Origin: Bdellovibrionales bacterium
Lineage (GTDB): Bacteria; Bdellovibrionota; Bacteriovoracia; Bacteriovoracales; Bacteriovoracaceae
Reading direction: 5' to 3'
Assembly (NCBI GenBank): GCA_023250775.1
Contig: JAHFAA010000246.1
Coordinates: 1-6,151 of the forward strand
Length of the DNA: 6,151 bases
Shown here: positions 1 to 6,151 of the stretch, in pieces
Layout of the letters: every line of letters begins with the position of its first letter
How positions within the stretch are numbered: the first letter of the stretch is position 1
Made by a program: the position numbers and the translations under genes
The notes under the pieces: generated by a model
Database searches by the model: none
Seen by the model: only the letters and a program-made list of their open reading frames with translations
What the model was told of the DNA's origin: nothing

Positions 1-986
1 GCGCTTTAACTCTTTTTAAAATCCTGCCAAGAGATGAGTGGATCGAACTTAGCAATGGGCTTCATATGCGCTTTCTTCGTTCTGGCCATATCATTGGTTC
101 GTCCTTCGTTCAGTTACGATTCACCCAAGACAATGAATCTAAAATCATGACATTTTCTGGTGACATTGGCAGTGGTCGTTCGCAGCTACTTCGCTCTCCT
201 GTTCCCATTACTGAGACGGACTATTTGATATTAGAATCAACGTATGGTGACCGCTTACAGGTTCGGACGCCTCCCGAAGATAGCTTTGAAAAATATTTGA
301 CAATAATACTAGAACGGAATGGGGTTGTTATTATCCCTGCTTTCAGTGTTGGACGCACCCAGGAAGTGCTGTTTTTGATCAATAAGCTCATGACCGCGAA
401 GAGAATTAAAGAAGTTCCAGTATTTGTAGATAGCCCAATGTCCACATCGGCCAACCATATATTTTTAGAAAACACTGAAGATCACGTTTTAAGGGTTAAA
501 AATAACCAACTTATTGACCCTATTTCACCTCCTCATTATTTTGAAACACAAACAGTTGAGCAGAGCAAGAACATTTCAAAGCAGAAAGGTCCCATGATTA
601 TAGTGACGGCCTCGGGCATGCTCTCTGGCGGACGTGTACTACATCATCTAAAGGACCGGCTCCCTCATAAGGAAAATGGAGTTATTTTTGTTGGCTATCA
701 AGCGGAAGAAACAAAGGGGCGATTGCTCCTAGATGGGATAGAAAAACTTCGAATTCATCATCAAGAAATTCCTGTAAATGCCAGCATTTTTAGCATCGAT
801 GGGTTGTCTGCCCATGCCGACTATGTTGATATTCAGCATTGGCTTCGCAATTTAAAACGTCCGCCAAAATTAATTATCCTTAATCATGGTGAGGATAAAG
901 CACTGTCACACCTGAAGCTTCTTCTTGAAACAGAATTTAAATATAACGTGATGATCGCCTCTCGCGGCGAAGAAATTACTTTATAA
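1..986 (+). CDS. Beta-CASP/RMMBL metallo-beta-lactamase-fold hydrolase, 5' end outside the window
   Basis: This is the C-terminal part of a metallo-beta-lactamase-fold protein of the beta-CASP type, a family of RNA endo/exonucleases related to CPSF73/Ysh1 that use two zinc ions. The frame is open from position 3 through 21 codons before the first ATG at 66, and that region already reads as family sequence, so 66 is not the start. Numbering from the Met at 66, visible motifs are GHIIGS with metal ligand His8, SGDIG with Asp33, ESTYGDR with Glu57 (motif A), ASGMLSGGR followed by HH at 193-194 (motif B), LSAHADY with His250 (motif C), and the C-terminal NHGE of the RMMBL domain (His274). The HxHxDH motif should lie upstream of the window. 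No signal peptide can be judged. It is probably cytoplasmic and separate from the downstream genes. Family assignment is firm; the RNA substrate is unknown. Confidence 0.9.
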   Translation, partial: ALTLFKILPRDEWIELSNGLHMRFLRSGHIIGSSFVQLRFTQDNESKIMTFSGDIGSGRSQLLRSPVPITETDYLILESTYGDRLQVRTPPEDSFEKYLTIILERNGVVIIPAFSVGRTQEVLFLINKLMTAKRIKEVPVFVDSPMSTSANHIFLENTEDHVLRVKNNQLIDPISPPHYFETQTVEQSKNISKQKGPMIIVTASGMLSGGRVLHHLKDRLPHKENGVIFVGYQAEETKGRLLLDGIEKLRIHHQEIPVNASIFSIDGLSAHADYVDIQHWLRNLKRPPKLIILNHGEDKALSHLKLLLETEFKYNVMIASRGEEITL

Positions 987-1041
987 AGATAGATGATTGA
1001 GGTCATTGTCGAGGGTAACTTTATAGAGGTAGTTTCGCGTC

Positions 1042-2253
1042 ATGCTTAAATATTCCAGCTCGATTTGTTTATTTTTGGCCCTAATACTTGGTGCAGGGTC
1101 TGGTGCTCTCCCAAAGCAAAAAATTGATTTGTGGAGAAAAACTACTCAATTACGAGGTGTGAATATTCTTCAATCATTTGTTTCAGAGCTTGATCTTGGG
1201 ACAAAAGGGCGCGGGCCTCTTGGCTCACCTTTTACGCTCAGTGATTTTAAAGAAATAGCGGCGCTTGGTGCTAATTATGTCAATATTTCTCATCCTGGGC
1301 CATACACAGAGAAGCCGCCTTTCAGATTGGATGAAAGAGTTTTTGAAAACCTCGACCGTCTTTTGAAAATGATTCAAGATGCTGATATGTTCGCAGTTAT
1401 TTCGATAAGAACAGGGCCGGGGAGAAATGAATTTACGTTTGTTTTTGGTGAGGATAAAAGCACAGATCCTGTGAATGGATGGTTTCCTGCGACGTTTTAT
1501 AATGATTCAGTATGGACTGATCAAGCGGCGCGAAATGCGTGGGCAGAAATGTGGACTGCAATCGCCAAGCGCTATAAAGATAATGCGATTGTTGTCGGTT
1601 ATGATCTCATGGTTGAGCCAAATGCCAATGAGATATTTTTTAAGACTTATGATGGTGGAACGTTCTATAAGCGACATCGCAATACAGGTTATGATTGGAA
1701 CAATTGGTATCCAACTTTGGTTGAAGCGATTCGCAAGGTAGATTCTAAAACGCCAATTTTGTTGCAACCAATGGGACATGCACATGTAGATTGGATTCCT
1801 TTTTTAAAAGCTTCATCCGATCCTAATATCGTCTATGCACTTCATCACTATGAGCCTTTTTCCTATACGCATCAAGACGGCGCAGTGATTCGTTATCCTG
1901 AATCTTTTAACAGCGCAACACTCAAAACGCTTCTATCTCCTGCAGATCATTTTTTGCAAGCAGTAAAGGGGGCTGCCGTCGTCAATGAATTTGGGTTGCA
2001 TCGCAATGTTCCAGGGGCAGGACCTTATCTTTCGGACATGATGGATCTGTTTGAAGAAAGAGGATGGAATTACGCTTTATGGGTTTGGTATTCCGCACAT
2101 TTCGTTAGGTATCGTCCTGCTAATGAAACGGATTTCGATCTTCGTTTTGGTTCTAATTTAAAAAATACTGTGGCAATTTCAAATCCATTTCGAGATGCAA
2201 TTCTAAAACACTGGAAATTAAATCGCATTAGACCTTCCAATACAAAATTTTAA
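1042..2253 (+). CDS. Exported GH5-like (cellulase-fold) glycoside hydrolase
   Basis: A 403-residue secreted glycoside hydrolase of the GH5/clan GH-A (beta/alpha)8-barrel type. Residues 1 to about 22 form a Sec signal peptide: Lys3, a hydrophobic core, then a likely cut after Ala22. Cys9 is too early for a lipobox. Landmarks are RGVN at 38-41, RTGPGR at 123-128, GYDLMVEPN with probable acid/base Glu192, ALHHYEP with the His268-x-Tyr270 pair, VVNEFG with probable nucleophile Glu316, and a late Trp-rich strand around WVWY (347-350). Both catalytic glutamates are present, so activity is expected. The usual NEP reads VEP, and the early strand reads NYVNIS where many GH5 enzymes have an Arg-containing strand, suggesting a particular subfamily. 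The ribosome-binding site is modest: AGAGGT at 1025-1030, 11 bases before ATG. The gene stands alone, 55 bases after its neighbour. Substrate (beta-glucan, mannan, glycolipid or other) is not predictable by eye. Confidence 0.85.
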   Translation: MLKYSSSICLFLALILGAGSGALPKQKIDLWRKTTQLRGVNILQSFVSELDLGTKGRGPLGSPFTLSDFKEIAALGANYVNISHPGPYTEKPPFRLDERVFENLDRLLKMIQDADMFAVISIRTGPGRNEFTFVFGEDKSTDPVNGWFPATFYNDSVWTDQAARNAWAEMWTAIAKRYKDNAIVVGYDLMVEPNANEIFFKTYDGGTFYKRHRNTGYDWNNWYPTLVEAIRKVDSKTPILLQPMGHAHVDWIPFLKASSDPNIVYALHHYEPFSYTHQDGAVIRYPESFNSATLKTLLSPADHFLQAVKGAAVVNEFGLHRNVPGAGPYLSDMMDLFEERGWNYALWVWYSAHFVRYRPANETDFDLRFGSNLKNTVAISNPFRDAILKHWKLNRIRPSNTKF

Positions 2254-2459
2254 AACGATGGATTTGAGTTGAGAGCATACACTGTTTCCTTACCTACGTA
2301 ACGATGACACAGTTTGCACCGGCCGATTTCTACGTATGCTTGTGATTGAATAGTTATTATTTCAGAGTCTTCTGACGCAAAATGAACACGCATTCCACAA
2401 GTGTTGCAGCAATAAAAGATCAAGGTGATTGTAATTGCAAAGCACATTTTTAGCTTCAC
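2250..2459 (-). CDS. Small exported Cys-rich protein with one CXXCH motif, GTG start
   Basis: I do not recognise a family for this 69-residue product. The chosen start is GTG at 2459-2457, because AGAGGA lies exactly 6 bases upstream (2471-2466); the longer ATG-initiated reading from 2507 has no such site. The N-terminus, MKLK followed by a hydrophobic run (about residues 5-18), looks like a signal peptide or membrane anchor. Cysteines fall at 6, 17, 18, 21, 48 and 51. CKLCH at 48-52 is a CXXCH pattern, which could bind haem c after export or, with Cys21/His26, a metal ion; the protein is very short for a cytochrome. It is convergent with the GH5-like gene, sharing 4 bases across the stop codons, and divergent from the efflux cluster. 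The site, leader and motif favour a real gene, but no homologue is known to me. Confidence 0.55.
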   Translation of the reverse strand: MKLKMCFAITITLIFYCCNTCGMRVHFASEDSEIITIQSQAYVEIGRCKLCHRYVGKETVYALNSNPSF

Positions 2460-2465
2460 GTTTAT

Positions 2466-2471
2466 TCCTCT
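2466..2471 (-). promoter_or_regulatory. Ribosome-binding site that sets the GTG start of the small CXXCH gene
   Basis: Read on the minus strand this is AGAGGA, followed by the 6-base spacer ATAAAC and then GTG at 2459. It decides the start codon: the upstream ATG at 2507 and the ATG four codons after the GTG both lack a site at proper spacing. Confidence 0.6.
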
Positions 2472-2478
2472 TGAAAAT

Positions 2479-2484
2479 ATTTTA
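2479..2484 (-). promoter_or_regulatory. Possible -10 element for the small CXXCH gene
   Basis: The minus strand reads TAAAAT here, a five-of-six match to the sigma-70 -10 consensus, about 20 bases before the start codon. No convincing -35 lies 16-18 bases further upstream. The stretch is AT-rich, so a chance match is quite possible. The inverted repeat at 2497-2522 would cover the -35 area if this promoter is real. Confidence 0.25.
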
Positions 2485-2496
2485 AACACTAAAGAT

Positions 2497-2522
2497 TCAC
2501 TGAACATGACTTGAGTCAGTGA
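2497..2522. repeat. Inverted repeat in the divergent intergenic region, possible operator
   Basis: TCACTGA (2497-2503) and TCAGTGA (2516-2522) are perfect 7-base inverted arms with a 12-base spacer. A second overlapping palindrome, TGACT-TG-AGTCA, spans 2507-2518. The site lies between the divergently transcribed small CXXCH gene and the efflux cluster, where a regulator controlling either side would bind. The repeat itself is plainly visible; an operator role is inference, and no regulator gene is in the window. There is no T-run to suggest a terminator. Confidence 0.45.
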
Positions 2523-2603
2523 CGATTTAGATCATATCCCTGCTCACAGAAAGTCATAGCGACACATCACCTTTGGGCCTAAATTTGCGTAAATATGCTT
2601 ATC

Positions 2604-2608
2604 AGGAG
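2604..2608 (+). promoter_or_regulatory. Ribosome-binding site for the small helical exported protein
   Basis: AGGAG followed by TTAATT and then ATG at 2615. This 6-base spacing fixes the start of the first gene of the efflux cluster and rules out the in-frame TTG at 2573. Confidence 0.75.
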
Positions 2609-2614
2609 TTAATT

Positions 2615-3091
2615 ATGACAACAGTTAAAGATATTATTCTCATTATCTTTCTTATCGCAATTGTCTCCGCAACATTTATGAAATGCTCTAATGCACAAAA
2701 AAAAGAACTTGCCGTTGAAGAAGCAAAACTTCAAGTTGATGCTGATGAAGATATTTCCGCTCGCATAGATAAAATGATTAAAGATGCTGATTGGCCTACA
2801 GAAGAGCAAAAAAATAAACTGCTTGATCTGAAAAGCACCACAAAAAATAAAGTACAGGACATTAATCTTAAATTAAAAAAGGCCAAGATCCTTCTTGTGC
2901 AAAATCTAATAATAAAAAGCTCTACCAATGAAAAGTTACGATTGCTAAAAAAGGAGATAAAAAAGCTCTACAAGCAGAAAGTCGACATCATGCTCGACGC
3001 CGTGGAAGTTGCACGAAACATACTAGGGAAAGGAAATCGAGTCAGCCAGCTTGATAGTATGTACCATCTCTATTTGCTGAATGAATATTAG
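2615..3091 (+). CDS. Small exported helical protein, possibly Spy/CpxP/ZraP-like
   Basis: A 158-residue protein that I can only place loosely. The ATG at 2615 is chosen for its AGGAG site; an in-frame TTG at 2573 would add 14 residues ahead of an otherwise normal leader. Residues 1-27 are a signal peptide or anchor: Lys5, hydrophobic 7-21, then SNA before Gln28. The lone Cys24 is preceded by Lys, so it is not a good lipobox. The rest is highly charged and almost wholly helical: a DADWPTEEQ segment at 57-65, then long Lys/Leu-rich helices at about 66-101 and 105-137. A short helix start with a T-E-E-Q turn followed by paired helices recalls periplasmic Spy/CpxP/ZraP proteins that sense envelope or metal stress, but the classic LTxxQ motif is not exact. 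It leads the efflux cluster, 21 bases before the TolC-like gene, and is more AT-rich than its neighbours. Confidence 0.7.
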   Translation: MTTVKDIILIIFLIAIVSATFMKCSNAQKKELAVEEAKLQVDADEDISARIDKMIKDADWPTEEQKNKLLDLKSTTKNKVQDINLKLKKAKILLVQNLIIKSSTNEKLRLLKKEIKKLYKQKVDIMLDAVEVARNILGKGNRVSQLDSMYHLYLLNEY

Positions 3092-3112
3092 CAGCGCTTT
3101 GCCGGGAGGGGT

Positions 3113-4372
3113 ATGTCTTGTCGTTATTATGGCAGGATCATCGCGCCAATCTTAATGATGATGGCATTGGAGCAATCCGTTGCAACAGAATTTCTTTCAT
3201 GGCAGAGCTGCATTGATGAAACAATTAAAAATAACTCTGCGTTAAAGTCCGCCTATAAATCCCTCGAGTCTTCGCAATACTCGGCCAGTGGTGCCTATAG
3301 TGGCTTTTTTCCCCAGGTAACTGGAAGTCTTGATTACAGTAAAAACGAGGGAAACACGAGTGATTTTCAACGCAACTACAGTGCCACAATATCGGCCAGC
3401 GAAACACTGTTTAACGGACTTCAAGATAAGGCAAAAGTTAATCAGGCTGCAGCCCAGGTTCGAGTACAGGAAGCAAATCTTACGACGTTTAAAGCAAAGG
3501 TAAGCTTCGATCTTAAATCTGCCTATGCAGGATTGCTTTTTGCTGAACAATCTTTTTCGTTACAACAAGAAATAATTAAACGGCGTGAAGATAATCTCAA
3601 GCTTGTCACGTTACGATTTCAAGGTGGAAGAGAAAATAGAGGCTCCATGCTTCTTTCAAAGGCGTATCTAAATCAGGCCAACTTTGATGCGCTTCAGGCA
3701 AAAAACAATATCAGAGTTGCTCAGGCACAACTCATGAATATACTTGGAAGAGATGAAGACCTGGAATTGACAGTTAGTGAAAACGTTCCTCTCGACGCAT
3801 CGACGAGCGAGCCAAACTTTAGGCAGCTCATGCTCTCAACGCCGGATCATGTTCAATTTATCGCCCAAGAAGATGTTGCTGATTCTGGCATTACAGCTGC
3901 ACGTGCAGGTTTTTTTCCAACTTTAAGTCTAAACGCGAGCACTGGAAAGCAAGGCCCCGACTGGTTTCCCCAAGAGACTCACCGAACTCTTGGTTTAACT
4001 CTTTCCGTCCCTCTTTTTGGGGGAGGGAAAGACTACTATGCGACGAAGAGTGCTGTTGCACTTTTCGATGTTGCCAGGTCGACAAGAGAAAACGGCGACA
4101 GACAAACTCTAGCCAAGTTGAAGCAAACCTACACGGTCTATATTGAAGCAATTGAAAAACTTAAAGTTGATGAAAGTTTTAAAGTAGCGGCGCTCAAACG
4201 GGCCGAGATCGCGAGGAGCAAATACAACAATGGTCTTATGACCTTTGAGGATTGGGATTTGATCGAAAACGATCTTATTGTACGCGAAAGAACCGTTTTA
4301 CAGAGTCAGCAAGATCTTACGACGGCAGAAGCGGCTTGGCAGCAAGCACAGGGTAAGGGAGTCATTCCATGA
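3113..4372 (+). CDS. TolC-family outer-membrane efflux protein
   Basis: A 419-residue outer-membrane factor, a normal length for the family, whose trimers form the beta-barrel and alpha-helical tunnel through which tripartite pumps export their cargo. Residues 1-24 form a signal peptide ending SVA before Thr25. The mature part shows the internal duplication typical of the OEP domain: a helix, then SGAYSGFFP (59-67) entering strands around VTGSLDYS, repeated as TAARAGFFP up to 269 and then LSLNAS. The second half includes SVPLFGGG and ends in long coiled helices (from about LKQTYTVY to WQQAQ). A purine-rich GGGAGGGG sits very close to the ATG (3104-3111), giving short spacing. The MMM at 15-17 has no better site. 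The last bases overlap the adaptor start as ATGA, indicating translational coupling. Substrate is unknown. Confidence 0.93.
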   Translation: MSCRYYGRIIAPILMMMALEQSVATEFLSWQSCIDETIKNNSALKSAYKSLESSQYSASGAYSGFFPQVTGSLDYSKNEGNTSDFQRNYSATISASETLFNGLQDKAKVNQAAAQVRVQEANLTTFKAKVSFDLKSAYAGLLFAEQSFSLQQEIIKRREDNLKLVTLRFQGGRENRGSMLLSKAYLNQANFDALQAKNNIRVAQAQLMNILGRDEDLELTVSENVPLDASTSEPNFRQLMLSTPDHVQFIAQEDVADSGITAARAGFFPTLSLNASTGKQGPDWFPQETHRTLGLTLSVPLFGGGKDYYATKSAVALFDVARSTRENGDRQTLAKLKQTYTVYIEAIEKLKVDESFKVAALKRAEIARSKYNNGLMTFEDWDLIENDLIVRERTVLQSQQDLTTAEAAWQQAQGKGVIP

Positions 4373-5355
4373 GCGATGAAAAGATAAAAATACCAATAAA
4401 AAAAAAGCTTTGGATCATTTTAGGAATGATCATAGTTGTGATGATCATTGTTTTTACAATTGCGTATCAAAAAGAAAACACACTTGGAATCACCTTTAAA
4501 GAGATTCAGGTTTCGCGTGGAAAAGTGCTAGTGACAGTGCTTGCGACAGGAACTGTTCAGGCCGAAAATCGTCTTGAAATCAAACCACCAGTCGCTGGGC
4601 GAGTCGAAGAGGTCTTGGTCAAAGAAGGACAAATTGTTCGCAAGGGGCAAATTCTTGCTTGGATGAGTTCTACAGAGCGTGCCGCTCTTCTTGATGCAGC
4701 TCGTGCCCTTGGGACCAAGGAATTAAAAAAGTGGCAGGAAGATTTTATGCCCACACCGATTTTTGCCCCCATCAACGGAACTATCATTCTTAGGAATGTC
4801 GAATCTGGGCAAACCTTTACAAACGTCGATTCAGTTTTTGTGATGTCGGACCGTTTAACAGTGAAAGCGCAGGTTGACGAAACCGACATTGCGCAAATTC
4901 GTTTGCAACAACGGGCCGTCATCGAACTTGATGCCTATCCCGGACAAAAAATTCAAGCTCATGCCGACCTCATTGCCTATGATGCAACAACTGTTAACAA
5001 CGTCACAACTTATATTGTTGATGTACTGCCGGATGTGACTCCGGAATTTATGCGTAGTGGGATGACTGCTAATGTCACCTTTATCGTGAATTCTAAAGTA
5101 GACGTTCTCACAGTTCCTAATGAGGCCTTGCGAGTTCAAAAGAACAAATATTCGGTTATGGTAAAAGTATCGGGGCAAAATACTCCGGACGAAAAACAAG
5201 TTGAAGTTGGAATTACAGATGGGAAACGCACAGAAATTATCCGAGGTCTTTCTGAAGGTGAGGTGATTCTGGTTGCAGCTTTTAAAAATACAGGTGGAGG
5301 ATCTGGTCAGGGGGGGAGCCCTTTTGCTCCTTTCTCTGGCCGTCGTGTGCGATAG
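4369..5355 (+). CDS. macA: MacA/HlyD-type periplasmic adaptor with a short hairpin
   Basis: A 328-residue membrane fusion protein linking an inner-membrane ABC transporter to a TolC channel. Residues 5-13 are basic and 14-33 form one membrane segment, so the body is periplasmic. The first lipoyl half is about 66-99 (EIKPPVAGRVEEV, then VKEGQIVRKGQIL) and the second about 130-150 (PIFAPINGTII, ESGQTF). Between them only about 25 residues (103-127) form the helical region, against a long coiled-coil hairpin in E. coli MacA. A beta-barrel (VKAQVDETDIAQI, SGMTANVTF) and a membrane-proximal domain (LTVPNEALRV, GLSEGEVIL) follow, then a Gly-rich C-terminal tail of about 20 residues. AAGGGAG lies 7 bases before the ATG. 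The start overlaps the TolC-like stop by 4 bases, and the MacB-like gene follows after 8 bases. The symbol is by type and context, not proven orthology. Confidence 0.9.
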   Translation: MSDEKIKIPIKKKLWIILGMIIVVMIIVFTIAYQKENTLGITFKEIQVSRGKVLVTVLATGTVQAENRLEIKPPVAGRVEEVLVKEGQIVRKGQILAWMSSTERAALLDAARALGTKELKKWQEDFMPTPIFAPINGTIILRNVESGQTFTNVDSVFVMSDRLTVKAQVDETDIAQIRLQQRAVIELDAYPGQKIQAHADLIAYDATTVNNVTTYIVDVLPDVTPEFMRSGMTANVTFIVNSKVDVLTVPNEALRVQKNKYSVMVKVSGQNTPDEKQVEVGITDGKRTEIIRGLSEGEVILVAAFKNTGGGSGQGGSPFAPFSGRRVR

Positions 5356-5363
5356 GTGGCGAA

Positions 5364-6151
5364 ATGCTTGTCCTGAAGAATATACATAAGAAATATCAAA
5401 TGGGAGACAACGTCATCTATGCTTTGCGCGATGTCTCGCTGACAATTGAGGATGGTGAGTATATTGCTGTGATGGGAGCTTCGGGTTCGGGAAAATCTAC
5501 TCTCATGAATATTATGGGGTTACTCGATACCCCTGACGAGGGCTCATACACTATTAATGGAAAAGAGGTTTCAAATCTTAGCGAAGATGAGCTTGCCGTG
5601 TTTCGCCGGGAAGTGATTGGCTTTATCTTTCAACAGGCCAATTTGCTTCCACGAATGTCGGCACTTGAAAATGTGGCCCTGCCGCTGCTCTATTCGAAGG
5701 GGAAAATTGATAATGTCTCTGCGGCCAAGCTTTTAGGACGAGTGGGGTTGGGAGCGCGACTGATTCATCACCCCAATGAAATGTCCGGTGGGCAACAGCA
5801 GCGCGTTGCGATTGCCCGATCGCTTGTGAACCAACCTCTTATGATCCTTGCCGATGAACCAACCGGTAATCTCGATTCTGTAAATGGAAAAGAAATTATT
5901 GCTATCTTAAAAGAACTGAATGCCTCGGGCATTACGGTAGTGATTGTCACTCATGAAGATGCCATCGGAAAACAGGCAAGGCGTCTTATCCGAATGCATG
6001 ATGGTGCTGTTATCTCAGATGAACGCCTTGCTCCTGAAACGTTCTTAGAAAAAAAAGCAACACAAGCGCCGTCTACGACTATCGGTTTTCAGATGGCCCA
6101 CATTATTCAACATTTTTATCAAGGTGTAAAAACACTCGCGACAAATAAGGT
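5364..6151 (+). CDS. macB: MacB-type ABC transporter, ATPase domain plus start of fused permease, 3' end outside the window
   Basis: The first 262 codons of an ABC transporter of the MacB/LolD group, which uses ATP to drive extrusion through an adaptor and TolC channel. Walker A is GASGSGKST at 38-46, the Q-loop Gln90 is in FIFQQ, the signature is MSGGQQQR at 140-147, Walker B is MILADE at 160-165, the D-loop is NLD at 169-171 and the H-loop is His197, so the ATPase looks intact. After a linker (about 220-243) the sequence continues into HIIQHFYQGVKTLATNK, which matches the juxtamembrane start of the MacB permease, so this is a fused ATPase-permease rather than a stand-alone LolD. The frame is open to the edge. 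The AGGTGG ribosome-binding site (5354-5359) overlaps the adaptor stop codon, and the ATG follows after 4 bases. A separate ATPase cannot be fully excluded until the downstream sequence is seen. Confidence 0.9.
   Translation, partial: MLVLKNIHKKYQMGDNVIYALRDVSLTIEDGEYIAVMGASGSGKSTLMNIMGLLDTPDEGSYTINGKEVSNLSEDELAVFRREVIGFIFQQANLLPRMSALENVALPLLYSKGKIDNVSAAKLLGRVGLGARLIHHPNEMSGGQQQRVAIARSLVNQPLMILADEPTGNLDSVNGKEIIAILKELNASGITVVIVTHEDAIGKQARRLIRMHDGAVISDERLAPETFLEKKATQAPSTTIGFQMAHIIQHFYQGVKTLATNK

Noticed and set aside
66..986. ATG at 66 as the true start of the metallo-hydrolase.
   Set aside because: The frame is open upstream to the window edge, and the protein would lack the essential HxHxDH motif; the gene clearly begins before the window.
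978..1025. Direct repeat ACTTTATA at 978-985 and 1018-1025.
   Set aside because: Eight AT-rich bases recur easily by chance, there is no hairpin or T-run, and no mobile-element features flank it.
2281..2300. Weak hairpin TTAC-CTAC-GTAA as a terminator for the GH5-like gene.
   Set aside because: The stem is only 4 bases, has no T-run, and lies inside the small minus-strand gene.
2460..2507. Longer version of the small CXXCH gene from ATG at 2507.
   Set aside because: No good ribosome-binding site precedes it, and it would bury the signal-like segment behind 16 extra residues.
2573..2614. N-terminal extension of the small helical protein from a TTG at 2573.
   Set aside because: It has no ribosome-binding site and would put 14 residues before a normal signal peptide; ATG at 2615 has AGGAG at 6-base spacing.
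3302..3316. T-runs at the two GFFP-coding sites of the TolC-like gene as slippage sites.
   Set aside because: Both runs are only 6-7 bases, arise from Phe-Phe codons in a duplicated family motif, and the frame is intact.
4426..4448. Two copies of the palindrome ATGATCAT, possibly an operator.
   Set aside because: They encode Met-Ile-Ile repeats in the adaptor's membrane segment, and codon use explains them.
4557..4922. 121-codon minus-strand frame inside the adaptor gene, and similar antisense frames in the TolC-like, GH5-like and ATPase genes.
   Set aside because: They lie opposite well-supported genes and their products show no recognisable domain; they are shadows of the coding strand.

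Overview
The window looks like chromosomal DNA from a Gram-negative bacterium. It carries a TolC-type outer-membrane channel, a periplasmic adaptor and a MacB-type ABC transporter, which together require two membranes. Lines sampled by eye are roughly 40-45% GC, and the small helical-protein gene at 2615-3091 is nearer 35%. The adaptor resembles, from memory, a short-hairpin subgroup seen in deltaproteobacteria-like lineages, so a Bdellovibrionota/deltaproteobacterial relative is a reasonable guess. No marker gene confirms this, and I found no rRNA, tRNA, CRISPR array, insertion sequence or phage gene.

Layout. Positions 1-986 (+) hold the C-terminal part of a beta-CASP/RMMBL metallo-hydrolase of the RNA-processing type, which begins before the window. 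Positions 1042-2253 (+) encode an exported GH5-like glycoside hydrolase. Its stop codon overlaps that of a small minus-strand gene (2250-2459) encoding a 69-residue exported, Cys-rich protein with one CXXCH motif; it appears to start at GTG behind a good ribosome-binding site. A 155-base divergent spacer (2460-2614) with a 7-base inverted repeat separates this from a plus-strand cluster that runs off the right edge.

That cluster holds a small exported helical protein (2615-3091, possibly Spy/CpxP/ZraP-like), a TolC-family outer-membrane protein (3113-4372), a MacA/HlyD-type adaptor with an unusually short helical hairpin (4369-5355), and the start of a MacB-type protein (5364 to the edge) with a complete ATPase domain and the beginning of its permease. 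Gaps are 21, -4 and 8 bases with no visible terminator, so co-transcription is likely. The three transporter parts would form one tripartite pump: the MacB-like protein energises transport from the inner membrane or periplasm, the adaptor bridges, and the TolC-like protein gives the exit channel. The first gene may be a periplasmic accessory or stress sensor. The substrate cannot be told from sequence.

Most of the window is ordinary. The items most worth a second look are the small CXXCH protein, the reduced adaptor hairpin, and the small helical protein leading the efflux cluster.
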